DNA of 64,000 nucleotides from Siniperca chuatsi (Eukaryota > Chordata > Actinopteri > Centrarchiformes > Sinipercidae). A program made the position numbers and the translations under genes. Position 1 is the first letter of the stretch; each line of letters begins with the position of its first letter. The stretch covers positions 23,743,206-23,807,205 of the forward strand of contig NC_058044.1 of the NCBI RefSeq assembly GCF_020085105.1, given 5' to 3'. The notes under the pieces were generated by a model. That model saw nothing but the letters and a program-made list of their open reading frames with translations. It searched no databases and was not told the DNA's origin. Below are positions 37,182 through 48,940 of the stretch, piece by piece.

Positions 37182-37738
37182 TTAAACCTGTATTAACTGC
37201 CTGTTTGGCTACACTGACTTATTATCACCAAATTTGTTAGCAGACAGTTGCCTACTTACACATCTAAAAGACATGGAGCAACATCAGCATTCATTTGGAG
37301 TTGTGTTTCTGGGCACCTGATGAATGTAAGTCCAATATTAACGCTTTTAGTTCTGTTTTGTTCTCTACCAACTCCTGATAGAAGTTTTTGCACTTTAGCT
37401 GCTAGTTGCTCCACTATGTTCACCAGCTAGTCGCTAACTTTGTCTGTCTGTTGTTTGGTGCTGAGCAGGTAGTGCACAGTGGGTTTACCAGAAATTGTTG
37501 CTGAAAACAGCTGCCTGCTGCTGCTGGAAACAATGTTGATGAGAGCAGTAAAACAACGAAAACAATAAAAGTTACAGGCCGAAAAACCAAAACAATGAGC
37601 TGAAAGATGCTAAAACGCCAAACCATAGACGTGAAGGGAACTGCAGCGTCGGGCAGGTTTGTTACTACGTGCTACACCTTTCACAATACACTGTCATTTT
37701 GAGTCATTGTTAATATAAAATAGTTTGGAGCACCTTAA
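37182..37738 (+). mobile_element. TTAA-flanked MITE (family A, copy 2)
   Basis: TTAA at both ends (CTTAAACCTG start, CACCTTAAAG end). Shares GGAGCAACAT, CATTCATTTGGAGTTGTGTT and the TTCACCAGCTAGT block with copies 1 and 3, in the same orientation. Confidence 0.65.
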
Positions 37739-37999
37739 AGGGTTTGTGACTTATAAGCAACTGAATACATAATTGTGAAGTTTAATCATAATTAAATGCT
37801 TATATTGAAATTGTTTTAGTATTGAATTATTTTACTTTCTATTATCTATCTGAATTGATGTAGTTAATTTCTTCGAAAGTCTTTGAAATTTCCAGAAATT
37901 TTAAAAGAAAGTGAAAGTCAGACACCAAAATTTAACATGAAAAACTCAGGCTCCAGAAGAAGTTTAATTAAAACTGCAAAACCTGAATTGTTTGCTTAT

Positions 38000-39928
38000 A
38001 AATGTTTTTATTATGACCTTTCTTTGTTTCCATACTACTGAAGCAAAGACACCAGCAGAGCCTGCGAGAAATCTCCAAGTCAAAAAGTCCATACTTACCA
38101 CTTGTGACCTTAAGTTAATCAAATCATCACAGACTTTATTTCAATAATGGCATATTTCATCCATAAAATAAAGGCAGTATATACAGAATGAATCATTAGG
38201 TCAAATAATAACTTGCACTTTCTGGAGTTTTAAATTAAATATATTAGATATAGTAGAACAAGTTATAGTAACAGTTGATATATGATTACAATAAAAGCAA
38301 AGCAAACAATTACAATCATCTGTGTCTGAATCTTGATTAAAACAACTTTCCCACCAAGATCCACATTTTGGGTTATAATGCCTCCACATCAATTCTTTTA
38401 AGTCCTGCTTGCAAGAGTGTGAGACTCTGATGACACTTTCAGCTGGTTGCTCAGTCCATTTAAACAACTTTAATCCAGTTGGGTCGACTTTGATCCAGTT
38501 AGATGAAAAGCTCCAGGGACCTCAGTTTTGTGACTTACGGGCTGCTGCTATATTCCAAAAACCCTAATCTGACATGTCAACACAGGAAAAATGACGACCA
38601 AAATGAAGCATTAATTTGATTATAACATGTAGACGACCAAGCTGGTTCGCTAAACAAATTTGTCAAAATGTCCACAAAGCCTTGTTCACTGCCCTCCACA
38701 ACACCATCACTGGCAACCTGTCAAAAATGTAATGTGATTCATTGCAGGCCATGTACTTTCAGTTTACTGCCATAGAGTTACCATTGTTTGATGGAATGTT
38801 ATATCTATTCCCCTAATGTTTTGTAAGTTCCTCTAGCTGGTGGGAACATCATTTAAAAAAGCAAACCTCCAGTGAGTGAGTTTTCCAGTATTTCAGTGGC
38901 AGAACTGCATCTACACTCAAATTTGACATTGGCTCAAAATGCTCTTGAATATGGCTCTCTGAGCCCGTACGCTTACCAACTTGAGGTCTGGTAAATAATG
39001 TGCATACCAACAAGAGGAGCATGAGGGTAACAGTGGCAGCAGACACAACTAGTAAAACAAGAAGAAAATCAAATTGAAAACATTGTCCTCAAAAACTTGG
39101 ACAAACCCAGAACTTATCACATGACATTATTGACCAACTGCAGGTCAAAGTGTATTGGTGGACAGCAAAGGGTTAGGGTTTTAAAAAAATCGGACAGGTT
39201 TGGCTGGCCTGCCTGCACACACTTGGAAACCAAAGCCAAATGTAGAGCTTCTTTTGGTCATATGTCCATTATTTTGTTCATCAGAACAAAGTAAATTCAC
39301 ACTGCCAGCCTTTGCTCACACCATCACATTCATCAACAATCTAAAAACATGCCAAATTTATACAGTGCCGGCCTTAGTCTTGTTCGTTCAGAGGAGTCCT
39401 CAGCGTTACAGTACAGTTAAGCTGCTAGACAGGGCTGAATATGTCAACATTCAAGTGGAATCAACTTTATGGCAAGGCAAAGTAAAAGCAAAACCTTTTG
39501 ACAGCCTAAAAGCTTATTTGTATCACCTGACACCACCAGCCCTATCCTGGCCTCCACCCTGCATACTTTGCACCTCCCTCTGCTCAGCAAAGGGAACAGG
39601 TCTTTTGAGTTTGGAGCCACTGTGCTCTGTAGTAAGTCTCATTGATTCATAACGTCCAGTTCTTCATTGAGAGTTGAAACAGGAAATATTTAACATATTA
39701 CAGTAGAAGTCCCATAAGCAACAAGAGTAGCTAAGAAGGGATGCAACTGGTAAAGGCATGGGGGGGTTCTTGGAGTTCAACACGGGAGGTATCTTGACAG
39801 ATAGAAGTGCCTTAACCAAGGCAAAAATCAAGGCATGTGTTAGGGTTTCAGTAACTTGGAGTAGGGCTCGGGGGCGAACAGTGAATGACCTCCAGCTGGC
39901 TGCTGGCAGACAAGACTGACATGCCAGC
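38000..39928 (-). other. Downstream of zfyve27, candidate 3' UTR
   Basis: Follows the zfyve27 stop on the minus strand. Candidate AATAAA signals lie at plus-strand TTTATT 38135-38140 and 38007-38012. The stretch also holds a possible transmembrane-type exon at 38977-39048 (see findings). SFRP5, which occupies this interval in human, was not found. Confidence 0.35.
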
Positions 39929-42840
39929 TCATTGTAACTTGATGAGAGAGGAATTACAGGCAGCACAAACAAACACAGTCTCCCTCTGTGCCTCTGGAGC
40001 TGAAGAAGAAACAGTAAAAAAAGAGATCATAAGTCAAAGAGCAGATGAGTAAGAGCAACAGAGACATGATAATGTGATGTGATGCAACTATCCTGCAATT
40101 TTTTATCAATCTAACCATATTTTTTAATTTTTCCCTTCTTACCTGTCGCCCCCATGCAAGATCTCAGCACCTTAAAGGAACAGCATCGGGAACAGAAGCT
40201 GTTGCCACAGTTACTGCAGCTCCTCTGTAATACAAAGAGACATTCTCTTGAAGCTTGTTCCAATAAAACAGTAAGACAAAATTAAATATGATGACGACGT
40301 GATGCCTTAATATATCCCCAGTTCTTGTCACAAGTTTTCAGTCTCACCCTTTTCTTCAGCACTGAGAAGACAGCATTGCAGCTAGAACAGTTGCCTTTGG
40401 AGAAAAAGACAGAGATAAATAGTATTATGAAAAATAGTATTGTGAAATATAAAATAAAATGCATCTGTTCAGAGCTAAGATATGAGAATAACTTCAGAAA
40501 TATTCTCCTTTCATCACTGAGGTATAATAAGAGGAAATAAAGCAATGGATGAGTCGGAGCAGACTGACCTGTGCTGGTGGTGGGGTAGCGTTTACGCAGT
40601 TTCTCTGTCAGTTTGGACACTTTACTGCGTATTGGTTCATTGCGGCTCAAGAGACCATTTTCAGAGATGGTGTCATACTCGGGAGCTCCAAGAGGCCCGT
40701 CATCATCCTCCTGAAGGAGAGGGAGGAGGAGGAGGGGGATGGACAAACAAAAGGCAGTTACATACTGTGTAAGCTACAGTACCTGGAGTTAGTCTTTTGG
40801 AGTACGGAAACCTGGCTAAGAAAGAGAGACAAACTCAGTGGGCAGGTCAAACTGGATAAAATTCATTGTGAGGATTTCAGCCAGTTTGACTAATAGATGT
40901 TTGGCAAATAAATCAAGCATGATGATTGCAACTACTAGGACTACTCGGGAGATAGTGGATGATGGAAAATACCTGTATTTACAGGAAAAATACATGTACA
41001 GTATGCATGCTTATACAGCTGGACTTAATCTATCTGCCAAACATTAGGACACCAAACCCCTTAAAGAGCTGAGAGCTTGTATCATTATATCCTTGTAATG
41101 CTGACCTCTATAAAGATATAATAAGGGTTGTTTAAATACCTATATCTGCCTACCTACCTACATTTTTGTCTCTATACCTACCTACATTTATATATCTATA
41201 TCTACCTACATGTTCCCCAAATAAGACTTGTCATAAGGTCTGTTCCCCACTTTCTTTCTGGAAACCAAGGGTTAGGCAATCAGGTTGGAACAACCTAATC
41301 TACTGAAAGGCACAACTAAAATGGAAGACTGGAGAGCAAGAGGACAATGAAGAAGAAAAGGATTTTTCTTGCCAAAGAAAACAATCCATCCTAAACAAAC
41401 AGTGCTTTTAGGGAACAGGAAAACTTGTTCCTGCTTCCTGTGGGAAAGAGCAGCAGATCTACTGATCTACAGCTACACCGAAAAGCCAAGTCTGCCAATC
41501 AGAAACTCTAAATATATATGCTATAATGCAGCAACTCTTTTACGTATCACATGTTGTAATTAAATAAAGAATACGCCTTTATGCAAAACGCTTGTTCATA
41601 ATATGCTTTCAATTAAAATACACAAACACCGTAAAACACTGAGTCCATCTTACTGAAATGGTTTGAGGAAGGAAAAACTGACCTAACAAATGCAATATGG
41701 CTCATGAACAATGGCAGTCATGCAGACTAGAAATGAATGAGCACTGCATGATGGGATTATTATTATCACTATCACATAACTCGTGCCAAAGGAACAAGCA
41801 CATGAACGAATGGATGGATGGGAGGTATTGGGAAATCCACTTACCACTAAGACCAAAGGCGTTTCCTAATCAGGAAGCAGAACAACACATGACAACAATG
41901 TTACCCCCAGATACTGATATTCAGTGCGATTACACAGGAACATACCCAAAACCATGCTTCAAAGGGCAAAGCAAGAACTACACCCCAACGTCACCAGCGT
42001 ACAACACATAAAGTCCTTGTTCATGTGTCAAGTAGTTACAGTGTGAGTTAACTGGGTGGCAGTGCACTAGCCTCCTCTAAACAGAGGGGGGTGACACTCA
42101 CCTGCAGGGACATTGAATGCTCCTGAGTTCAGAGGATAGCAGAGAAAAAACAGGAAGTAACAGGACACATCATGAGGAGGATTTTTCACACAAAGAAAAG
42201 CTCCAACAATTGTGATTCAAATATGTAGAGTTTTTTTCCAGCTACATTTATTATACAGTTGTGTCAGAACATATTCAAACCCTGTCACTTGTTGCGCACT
42301 TTATTCTGTTATAGATTTAATTTAAAATCAAGAACTGAAATCTCTCATTTACATTAGTATTCAAACTATTGCTATGGCACTCCAAATTGAGCTCAGGTGC
42401 ATCCTGTGTGCTTTGATTATCTTTGAGATGTCTCTAGACCTTGACTGAAGTCTACCTGTGACATTCAATTGTCAATTTACTTTCCATAGCCATTGTACTT
42501 AAAGCCAAATATGGTTGAACATCTTTTAACATTTGTTACCTGTCAAAGTGACACAAAGTGGACACAAAAGCGCTAAAAATGTACCAAGCTGCTGTAATGC
42601 TTCTTTTTATCGTGGTGTATCTTTTATCATCTTTTTCTAAAATCATCTTTACTTTAACCATCAAATTGTATATTATTAGGAATAAGTAAAGGTAGAATAA
42701 CAACAGCAAAGCAATCTGAGTACAGATTCAGGGGGAAAAACACTGACATGAAAACATTTACCTCAATGGCATCCTTGAATTCATCATCAGGCTCTGCCTC
42801 CTCAGCTTCCTCCACACTGCCAGGAGACAGGTCCTGTCAT

Positions 42841-42884
<44 letters not shown>

Positions 42885-45800
42885 TAAATTAATACATAAA
42901 TACTGGGCTGAAAAGTGTACTCCTGAATCCCTGGTGGATCAGCTCCTTGGACAGGATGTGCTATAACTGACCTATATGAGCAGATCAGGAAACAGGAGGA
43001 TGTTATAAACTGTGGGATGACCCTGGTCACCTTTATTATTTTTGATCAGTGAAGTGATTCACTGTTGCCTTGTCATGGGTGGATGGAACAAATCTGTGCA
43101 TGGATTTGCATACTGGAAAAATACATTGAGAGCATGGGATAAACTGGATAAGAAGCTTACAGCCATGGTTGGTTTTAATGTAAATCACAAACACTAAATC
43201 CTTCGGTATTCAAACCCACATGCACTATTCTCCACCATGCTCCTTCCTCTCACCTCCAGACTTGTTGGTGTGGGGGTCCTGTCCAACAAGTTGCCCTGTT
43301 CCTGTTCTTCACACGCCCCCTCTGAGGTCTGGGCCTGGCCCATGTAGGACAGCTTCCTGAGGTCCAACAAAACTGGAACCACAGGAGAGAGAACCCTTTA
43401 CTTTAGCTTTACTGAATTAAATGAGAGTTAGTGTTTACTCTTTGCTTCTTCCGGACAGGATGAACTAACCTCTGCAAAAGTCTCTGTTCCACAGGAAGAC
43501 GACGCTGTTGAGCCCAGCGAGCACCCAGCCCACAGGAGCGACGTAGAGCAGACACGCCAATATTAACATCCCTGCATAGAACCTGGAGGGAGATATTACA
43601 AATGCCAGGTGACACTCAGAGAAACCACCTTATACACGTACGTGATTGATCAGCCAGTACATTCTTACAATAAGTAGGATGACATTTAATGCAGTTAATG
43701 CTGTAACTACTGACCTAGGCTTGAAATAAATGGTATTTAAATAAAGGTGTTTACATGGGTTTTCTGTCTAAATCTGTCAAGATTTTTCTCAGAATATTTA
43801 ACTAAAACTACAATACTCCATGTCTCTATTTAATTATGCTTATAACCAATATGACCTTATTTGGTTTAAGGTAAGCACAAAATGCTATTTAAATTTCATT
43901 TACATTCCTTACCGGTATTAGTTAGTGCTAGTAAGTCCATGTAAATGTGGCCAATGACAACTTCAGCACAGCAACAAAGACTGATCTGTTGTGAAGTAGT
44001 CCATGAGCAGAACAGTAGTAATTATCTATGCCTCGGTAGTGTGTGTGTGTGTGTGTGTGTGCACACAGATGCAGACCTTGATGACTTGGTGTGACTGTCC
44101 CAATACAGGACCTTGTAAATAGCTTCAGCAGACAGGACGGCAGAGGATAGCATGTCATCCAGGTGCTTCAACCTGGTGAAGACAAGAAACATAAGCACAC
44201 CCACAAACACCACAAGAACAAAGACACACTTCAACCCATAACTGAACAAATACCATGTACAAATGTCACGTATACATATGACCTGTGGGTACAAGCCACA
44301 TTTTTCAAACCAGTTCCAAAAAGGGCAACTAAATAATATTTTATTTTAGTTAGTCTCTTAATAATTTCTAATTAAATAATACAATATTTCTATATTTATA
44401 AATCGTTTATTTTATAATGGTATAAAATAAAGAAAACAAGCAAATTTAAAGGTGCCTGTGGAGTTTGTGACCACAAGTGGAGATGTAGGGCAATGTTTTG
44501 ATGATCGGGGACCCATACAAGTTTGTGATGTGCAGGTTTCATTTTTAAAAACAGCTTTGCAAATGCTTTATGAAGTGGAAAATCAACTAAACAACACTTT
44601 AAAAAAAAAGGCCTCTGGGATACACATTATTTATATGCTTTGGTAAGAAACAGTGAATGTGAAGAAATGTGTTTTTTTCAATGAAAACTCCACAGAGTAC
44701 TGTAACCAGCAAGTGTTTACAAAGTAACTGTGAAGTGGAGGTGCAGACATATTTAGATTCAGGTCTTGCTTAAATGCAGAAACACCCAAAGACAAGTGCA
44801 CACACACAAGCTCTCCTTGCCTATCCATACACACATACAGCACATCATTAGAACCAAAATGATTAGTCAATTAATGAAATCAACAGAAAATTAAGTGGCA
44901 ACTATTTTGATAATCGATAAATTGTAAAGTAATTTTTCACGCAAAAATACCAAACATTACCCTGTTCCAGCCTCTCAAATGTGATTATGTGTTTGATTGT
45001 TTGTTTTATCTTATGTGGTAGTAAAATATTTTTTTGGTTTTGGACTATTGGTCAGACAAAACAATACACTTAAGGACATCACCTTGGGCTTCAGGAAAAT
45101 GTAAATGATATTTATTTATTTTTTACTATTTTCCTGACATTTTACAAACTTAACAATTAATTGAGAAAATAATCAGATCAAGATTAACTGATAATGAAAA
45201 TAATCATTAGTTGCAGCCCTGCAGAACATAACCCCATCCCCTGCAGTGTTCGTCTTACAGGTCTTTGACTTCCAGCATGGCCTCCTGTTTGGTGAGATGC
45301 ACCGTCTGCAGGTCTCTGCGGTGCACAGCATGGTAGCGCCTCCGCTGGAGCTCAGCGTCTGAGGCTCTGCCCCCACACCTGTCCTGCAGATAACCCAGGG
45401 CAGCAGGCGCCGTCAGTGCCACCACACCCACTGTGAACCAACCCACTGATACCAAAGAGGCAGACACAACAGCAAGTTAATAAATTATTCAGGTGTCTTT
45501 TAAAACACCAAATAAAGGCTGGATCAATATTAATGCCTAAGGTCTCATCTCACCTTCATTAACAGTGCAGAAGAAGACATTGAGGAATACACAGACAAGC
45601 AGAGAGCACAGGGGCATCTTCCATCTGAGGGATGAAAAAAAAAGCAGATAATACTGAATACTCCAATATAAATATGGCTTCCAACCATTACTACTCAAGG
45701 CAAAAAGCAATTATACGATATGATGCTCAAATAGGCCACAGACAAACACACATACACACCCGAGCAGAAAGCGGGCCAGCTCCAATGCATCGGCAACTGG

Positions 45801-45989
45801 TTCTAGAAACAGAGCCATTCTCTTATAGGACACAACCATGTTGAAGAGGTCAAAGTTTGGTGTACACCGCGGGCTGCCCAACTCAGAGGCATCTGGAGAC
45901 CCGGAGGTCTCTTTAGATAATGTGTGTACCACCTCCCCTCCTTGGCCTGTACCCTGTGAGGGGTCCTGGGACACGCCGTGCATCATCAT
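39929..45989 (-). CDS. zfyve27: Protrudin (zinc finger FYVE-type containing 27)
   Basis: ER membrane protein that links ER to late endosomes, promotes kinesin-driven transport and neurite outgrowth. Coding exons on the minus strand: 45989-45760, 45624-45554, 45445-45259, 44172-44077, 43582-43470, 43372-43254, 42833-42762, 42122-42102, 40710-40569, 40394-40348, 40224-40143, 39999-39929; 416 codons plus stop, near the human length. Membrane segments lie at residues about 78-125 (WKMPLCSLLVCVFLNVFF, then VGVVALTAPAALGYL), with a hairpin at about 196-228 (AGMLILACLLYVAPVGWVL). The FFAT motif is EFKDAIEE at about 290. SKLTEKLRKRYP precedes the FYVE finger at about 351-410, with eight cysteines in NCSSC, SCSNCGNSFCSRCC and VCAAC. 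As in mammals, the basic RHHC motif of classical FYVE domains is replaced by RSCSNCG. The start is the first of three adjacent ATGs, two bases into an exon. Confidence 0.93.
42844..42880 (+). repeat. (CA)n microsatellite
   Basis: CA run only about 10 bp from the 3' splice site of the zfyve27 exon at 42762-42833 (gene on the minus strand). Read in the sense direction it is a GT tract upstream of the acceptor. Confidence 0.95.
44862..45221 (-). mobile_element. hAT-type teleost MITE, copy 1 (zfyve27 intron)
   Basis: Right end AATCATTAGTTGCAGCCCT, left end ATGATTAGTCAATTAATG, with the internal AAAATAGTTGCCACTTAATT-type and CACCTTGGGCTTCAGG blocks. This matches a common AT-rich teleost MITE whose ends read GGGCTGCAACTAATGATTA. 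A second copy is at 57062. Confidence 0.6.
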
Positions 45990-47356
45990 TCCTGAACAGA
46001 GTGAGGAAAAGAAAGCAGGCAGGATTAAGTGGGTAAATTGACAGCGAAAAGGCAAAAATATTCCTCACTTGCTAATGTCACAGCCCCCTAAAGAGATAAA
46101 CTCTGAACCATGTCAAACCAATTTCACAATTAGGTCCCAATGAGACCAGACTGGCAAACATGAAAAGTACAAATGGAAACTGTCTGTACAGAAGGTGGGG
46201 AGCAGTGGGGAGACTGTAGCCTGGCTCCAGACGTCTCAATCACACTCACATCTGCTATTTTTACAGAAGCAACATGGTAGTCAGTCAGGCCAGGGGAGAC
46301 TGAAACCTTTGATTGAGTCATTAAAAAGCAACTTAACAGCATGCTGCAGTGATGGTGAAGTGTACTCCAGGGTGTGTCAATACACCACAACGTCACAGTA
46401 GGTGTGGTTGCAGGTGCAACACAGGCGGCAAGGCATTTTCCATTTGGATTCAGCCACTATAAGCCACGTAAAGTATGTGTCAGTCTGTGTTGTTTGCGAT
46501 GCTGTCGATGCAAGTTGTATTTTACTTACGTGCCGCAAAAAGCCGACAGTTCACGTGAGCTTAAGCGGCATGTGTGTCTTTGTGTTCCAAATTGGAATGA
46601 AGTGGAAACCACGGCCCGCCAGCACAAACCAGCACTGTGCTGGTCAGGTTTTAGACCACAGCCACAGCACACTTCTGACCACACCTAACAGAGGTGCAAC
46701 ACACTTGATGTTAAGTTACTCTCATTTTCAGCAGTGGATAATAAAAACTATTCTTGGTACTGTACATTGTCATGCACTTTTGGAGTAGGCCTATATTCAT
46801 CATAATTATGCTAACAGCCAAATACAAATTTATTGAAGAATTGTAGCAACAGTAAACTATTTTTGCAAAAGCAAGATTTATAGAAAAGCTTTTAGTAGTG
46901 TTGCACAATTCTGTGTGAGTACTTCTGAAAGCATCAGTAGGGTGAATTTACTTTAAAATGCTATGGTCAAGATGATCTTTTCAAAATGACCATACTAACA
47001 GGTATACAGTCTTCAAAAGAGCTACTTTAACTTGTACTTGAGTACTTTATTCTGAACACAAGTAATCCTAACCTGTAACTACGTGAGTATTTTTTCGAGT
47101 GCATTCCATCCCTGTCCATCCTCCTTTTGCAATATATGTGAAATTAAACTATTCATCGTGACCATGAACAGATATGGAAACCCGGAGCTCCTAAGCAGCA
47201 TCTCCTTAAATCAGCGCCAAGTGCTGTGGCCTGTGAGATGCTGTCAAACAGGAAAGTTAACTTGGCTTGCTAACAGAAGGACACTACAGATATAAGTTAT
47301 TACTGCTACTGCAGCCCAGCTTATAGTATCTGCTGGGTATGAAGGAGATAACTCAC

Positions 47357-47420
47357 CCCGACAACAACAGCCAACTTGTGAAGCAGCAGCGCTGGGAAGA
47401 GCTCAGGCGTAACTAGCGAG
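47357..47420 (-). other. Probable noncoding first exon of zfyve27
   Basis: A strong minus-strand donor (GTGAGT at 47356-47351) follows a CpG-containing stretch, and the coding start exon has an acceptor (TTCAG) two bases upstream of its ATG. A noncoding leader exon here is therefore likely. Its 5' end is not determined. Confidence 0.45.
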
Positions 47421-47737
47421 TCCCACCGACATCACCAGCCTGGAGGAAGGAAGAGCCTCCAAATCCAAACATGACAGCAGCCTGCCCTCCTGCATGAGCA
47501 TTCACCTGTCAAAACGAGGCCGTTTATAAAACTGTCCAGTTGTCTGACCAGTTGTGTGGGGAGAAACCCGACTGGTAAAGCAGTTATTTTGTTTGGCCCA
47601 GCTAGCTTTGATAGCTCCGTGTTGTTCTGACAACGTCCGCTTCCTCGTTTATTCCAGGCCGAATAATTGATAGCAGAAAAAGAGCTCGTGTCCGATACAG
47701 TCGATCACAGAGTAGGACGATCTTTGGCTGCAGAGTT

Positions 47738-48450
47738 GAGCCGATTAGATTAGATTAGATTCAACTTTATTGTCAATACACATGTACAAGTACAAGGCAA
47801 CGAAATGCAGTTTAGGTCTAACCAGAAGTGCAATAAGCAAGTGCAGGTTATAAAGTGTGTGCATAAATGCAGGATAGAGCAATATTATGAAAATATTTTA
47901 CAAGTGGTACTATGGACATTATGTACAGATGGCATTGCTATAAACACAAGTATACTGATGGATATGTACAATAATGAATTGGACTGGGCAGAACAGTAGT
48001 GCAATGAATATAGAGTGCAATTTATGGAAATAGTTAACAGTAGATGAGTTATTGCAGTATTCAGTACACACTATTGGAGTGCAAATTATGCAGTATATGT
48101 ATAAATAGTATGGTAGTGCAAATGAACATGTGGTACATGTAGCAAAAACAATATAGCAGTATTTAAGTTAAGGTAAATGAGGGGACAGTGGAATCAGCGG
48201 GGAGTAGAGTTCAGTAGGAAGACTCTGGGAAAAAAAGCTGTTCCTCAGTCTGCTGGTCCTTGTCCGGAGGCACCTGAGGCGCCTGCCAGAAGGCAGGGGA
48301 GAAAACAGTCTCTGGGCGGGGTGAGATGAGTCCTTAAGAATGCCGCGGGCTCGTCGCAGACAGAGTTTCCTCTGGATGTCCTCAATGGCTGGAAGTGGAG
48401 TCCCTGCAATGCGCTGGGCAGTTTTAACCACCTTAAATTCATTCCTGGAG
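47738..48450 (-). mobile_element. L2-type LINE, 3' end
   Basis: The minus strand encodes VVKTAQRIAGTPLPAIEDI, RKLCLRRARGILKDSSHPA and LPSGRRLRCLRTRTSRLRNS, the C-terminal end of the reverse transcriptase ORF in L2/Rex-type fish LINEs. The 3' UTR follows and ends in a (CTAAT)n-like tail at about 47740. The element is heavily 5' truncated, as is usual for LINE insertions. Confidence 0.75.
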
Positions 48451-48835
48451 ACTTAACCTAATCCTAACCATAAACACTTGTTCTCAACCACTAACCTTAA
48501 CTTTACAGTGCTGCTGACCTAAACATGCAAAGGATTTTACTTAGCCCAACACGTTGTTTTATCTGTCAAATATTTTGTTGAATATCCACCAAAAGAAACA
48601 TACTCTTTTTAACCCCTGACTCTAATCTCTAGGACAGTCAATTTATCCTGACCACCTTGGTACACGACCCTGTCCCACCCAGGTAGTAGCCAAAAGTCTG
48701 CCTCTAAACGGCCACTCACTCCTCTGCTCCCTGGTCCGTGTGATTGGGGATCTTTGCTTGGGAATCAAACCCTCTGGGGGGGGGGACTCTGCCTGAGTCC
48801 ACTTTGAAAACTACCACAGATATTTACCAAAGTAC

Positions 48836-48940
48836 AGTGCCCCAACCCACTTGTGGGTTTGAGGAGTGGCAGAGCTGGGACTTTAACCTGGGTTAGCAGG
48901 GCAGAGCTCTACCATTGAGCCATCCAGTCAGATGGAGATT
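48836..48940 (-). mobile_element. tRNA-derived SINE-like sequence
   Basis: On the minus strand it reads GGATGGCTCAATGGTAGAGC, a good RNA polymerase III A box, then GGTTAAAGTCC at B-box spacing. The anticodon stem pairs poorly, so it is a tRNA-derived SINE head or tRNA pseudogene rather than an active tRNA gene. Confidence 0.5.

Noticed and set aside
39200-39652. 150-residue plus-strand open frame downstream of zfyve27
   Set aside because: No recognisable domain, no splice context, and composition is like noncoding sequence; probably chance.
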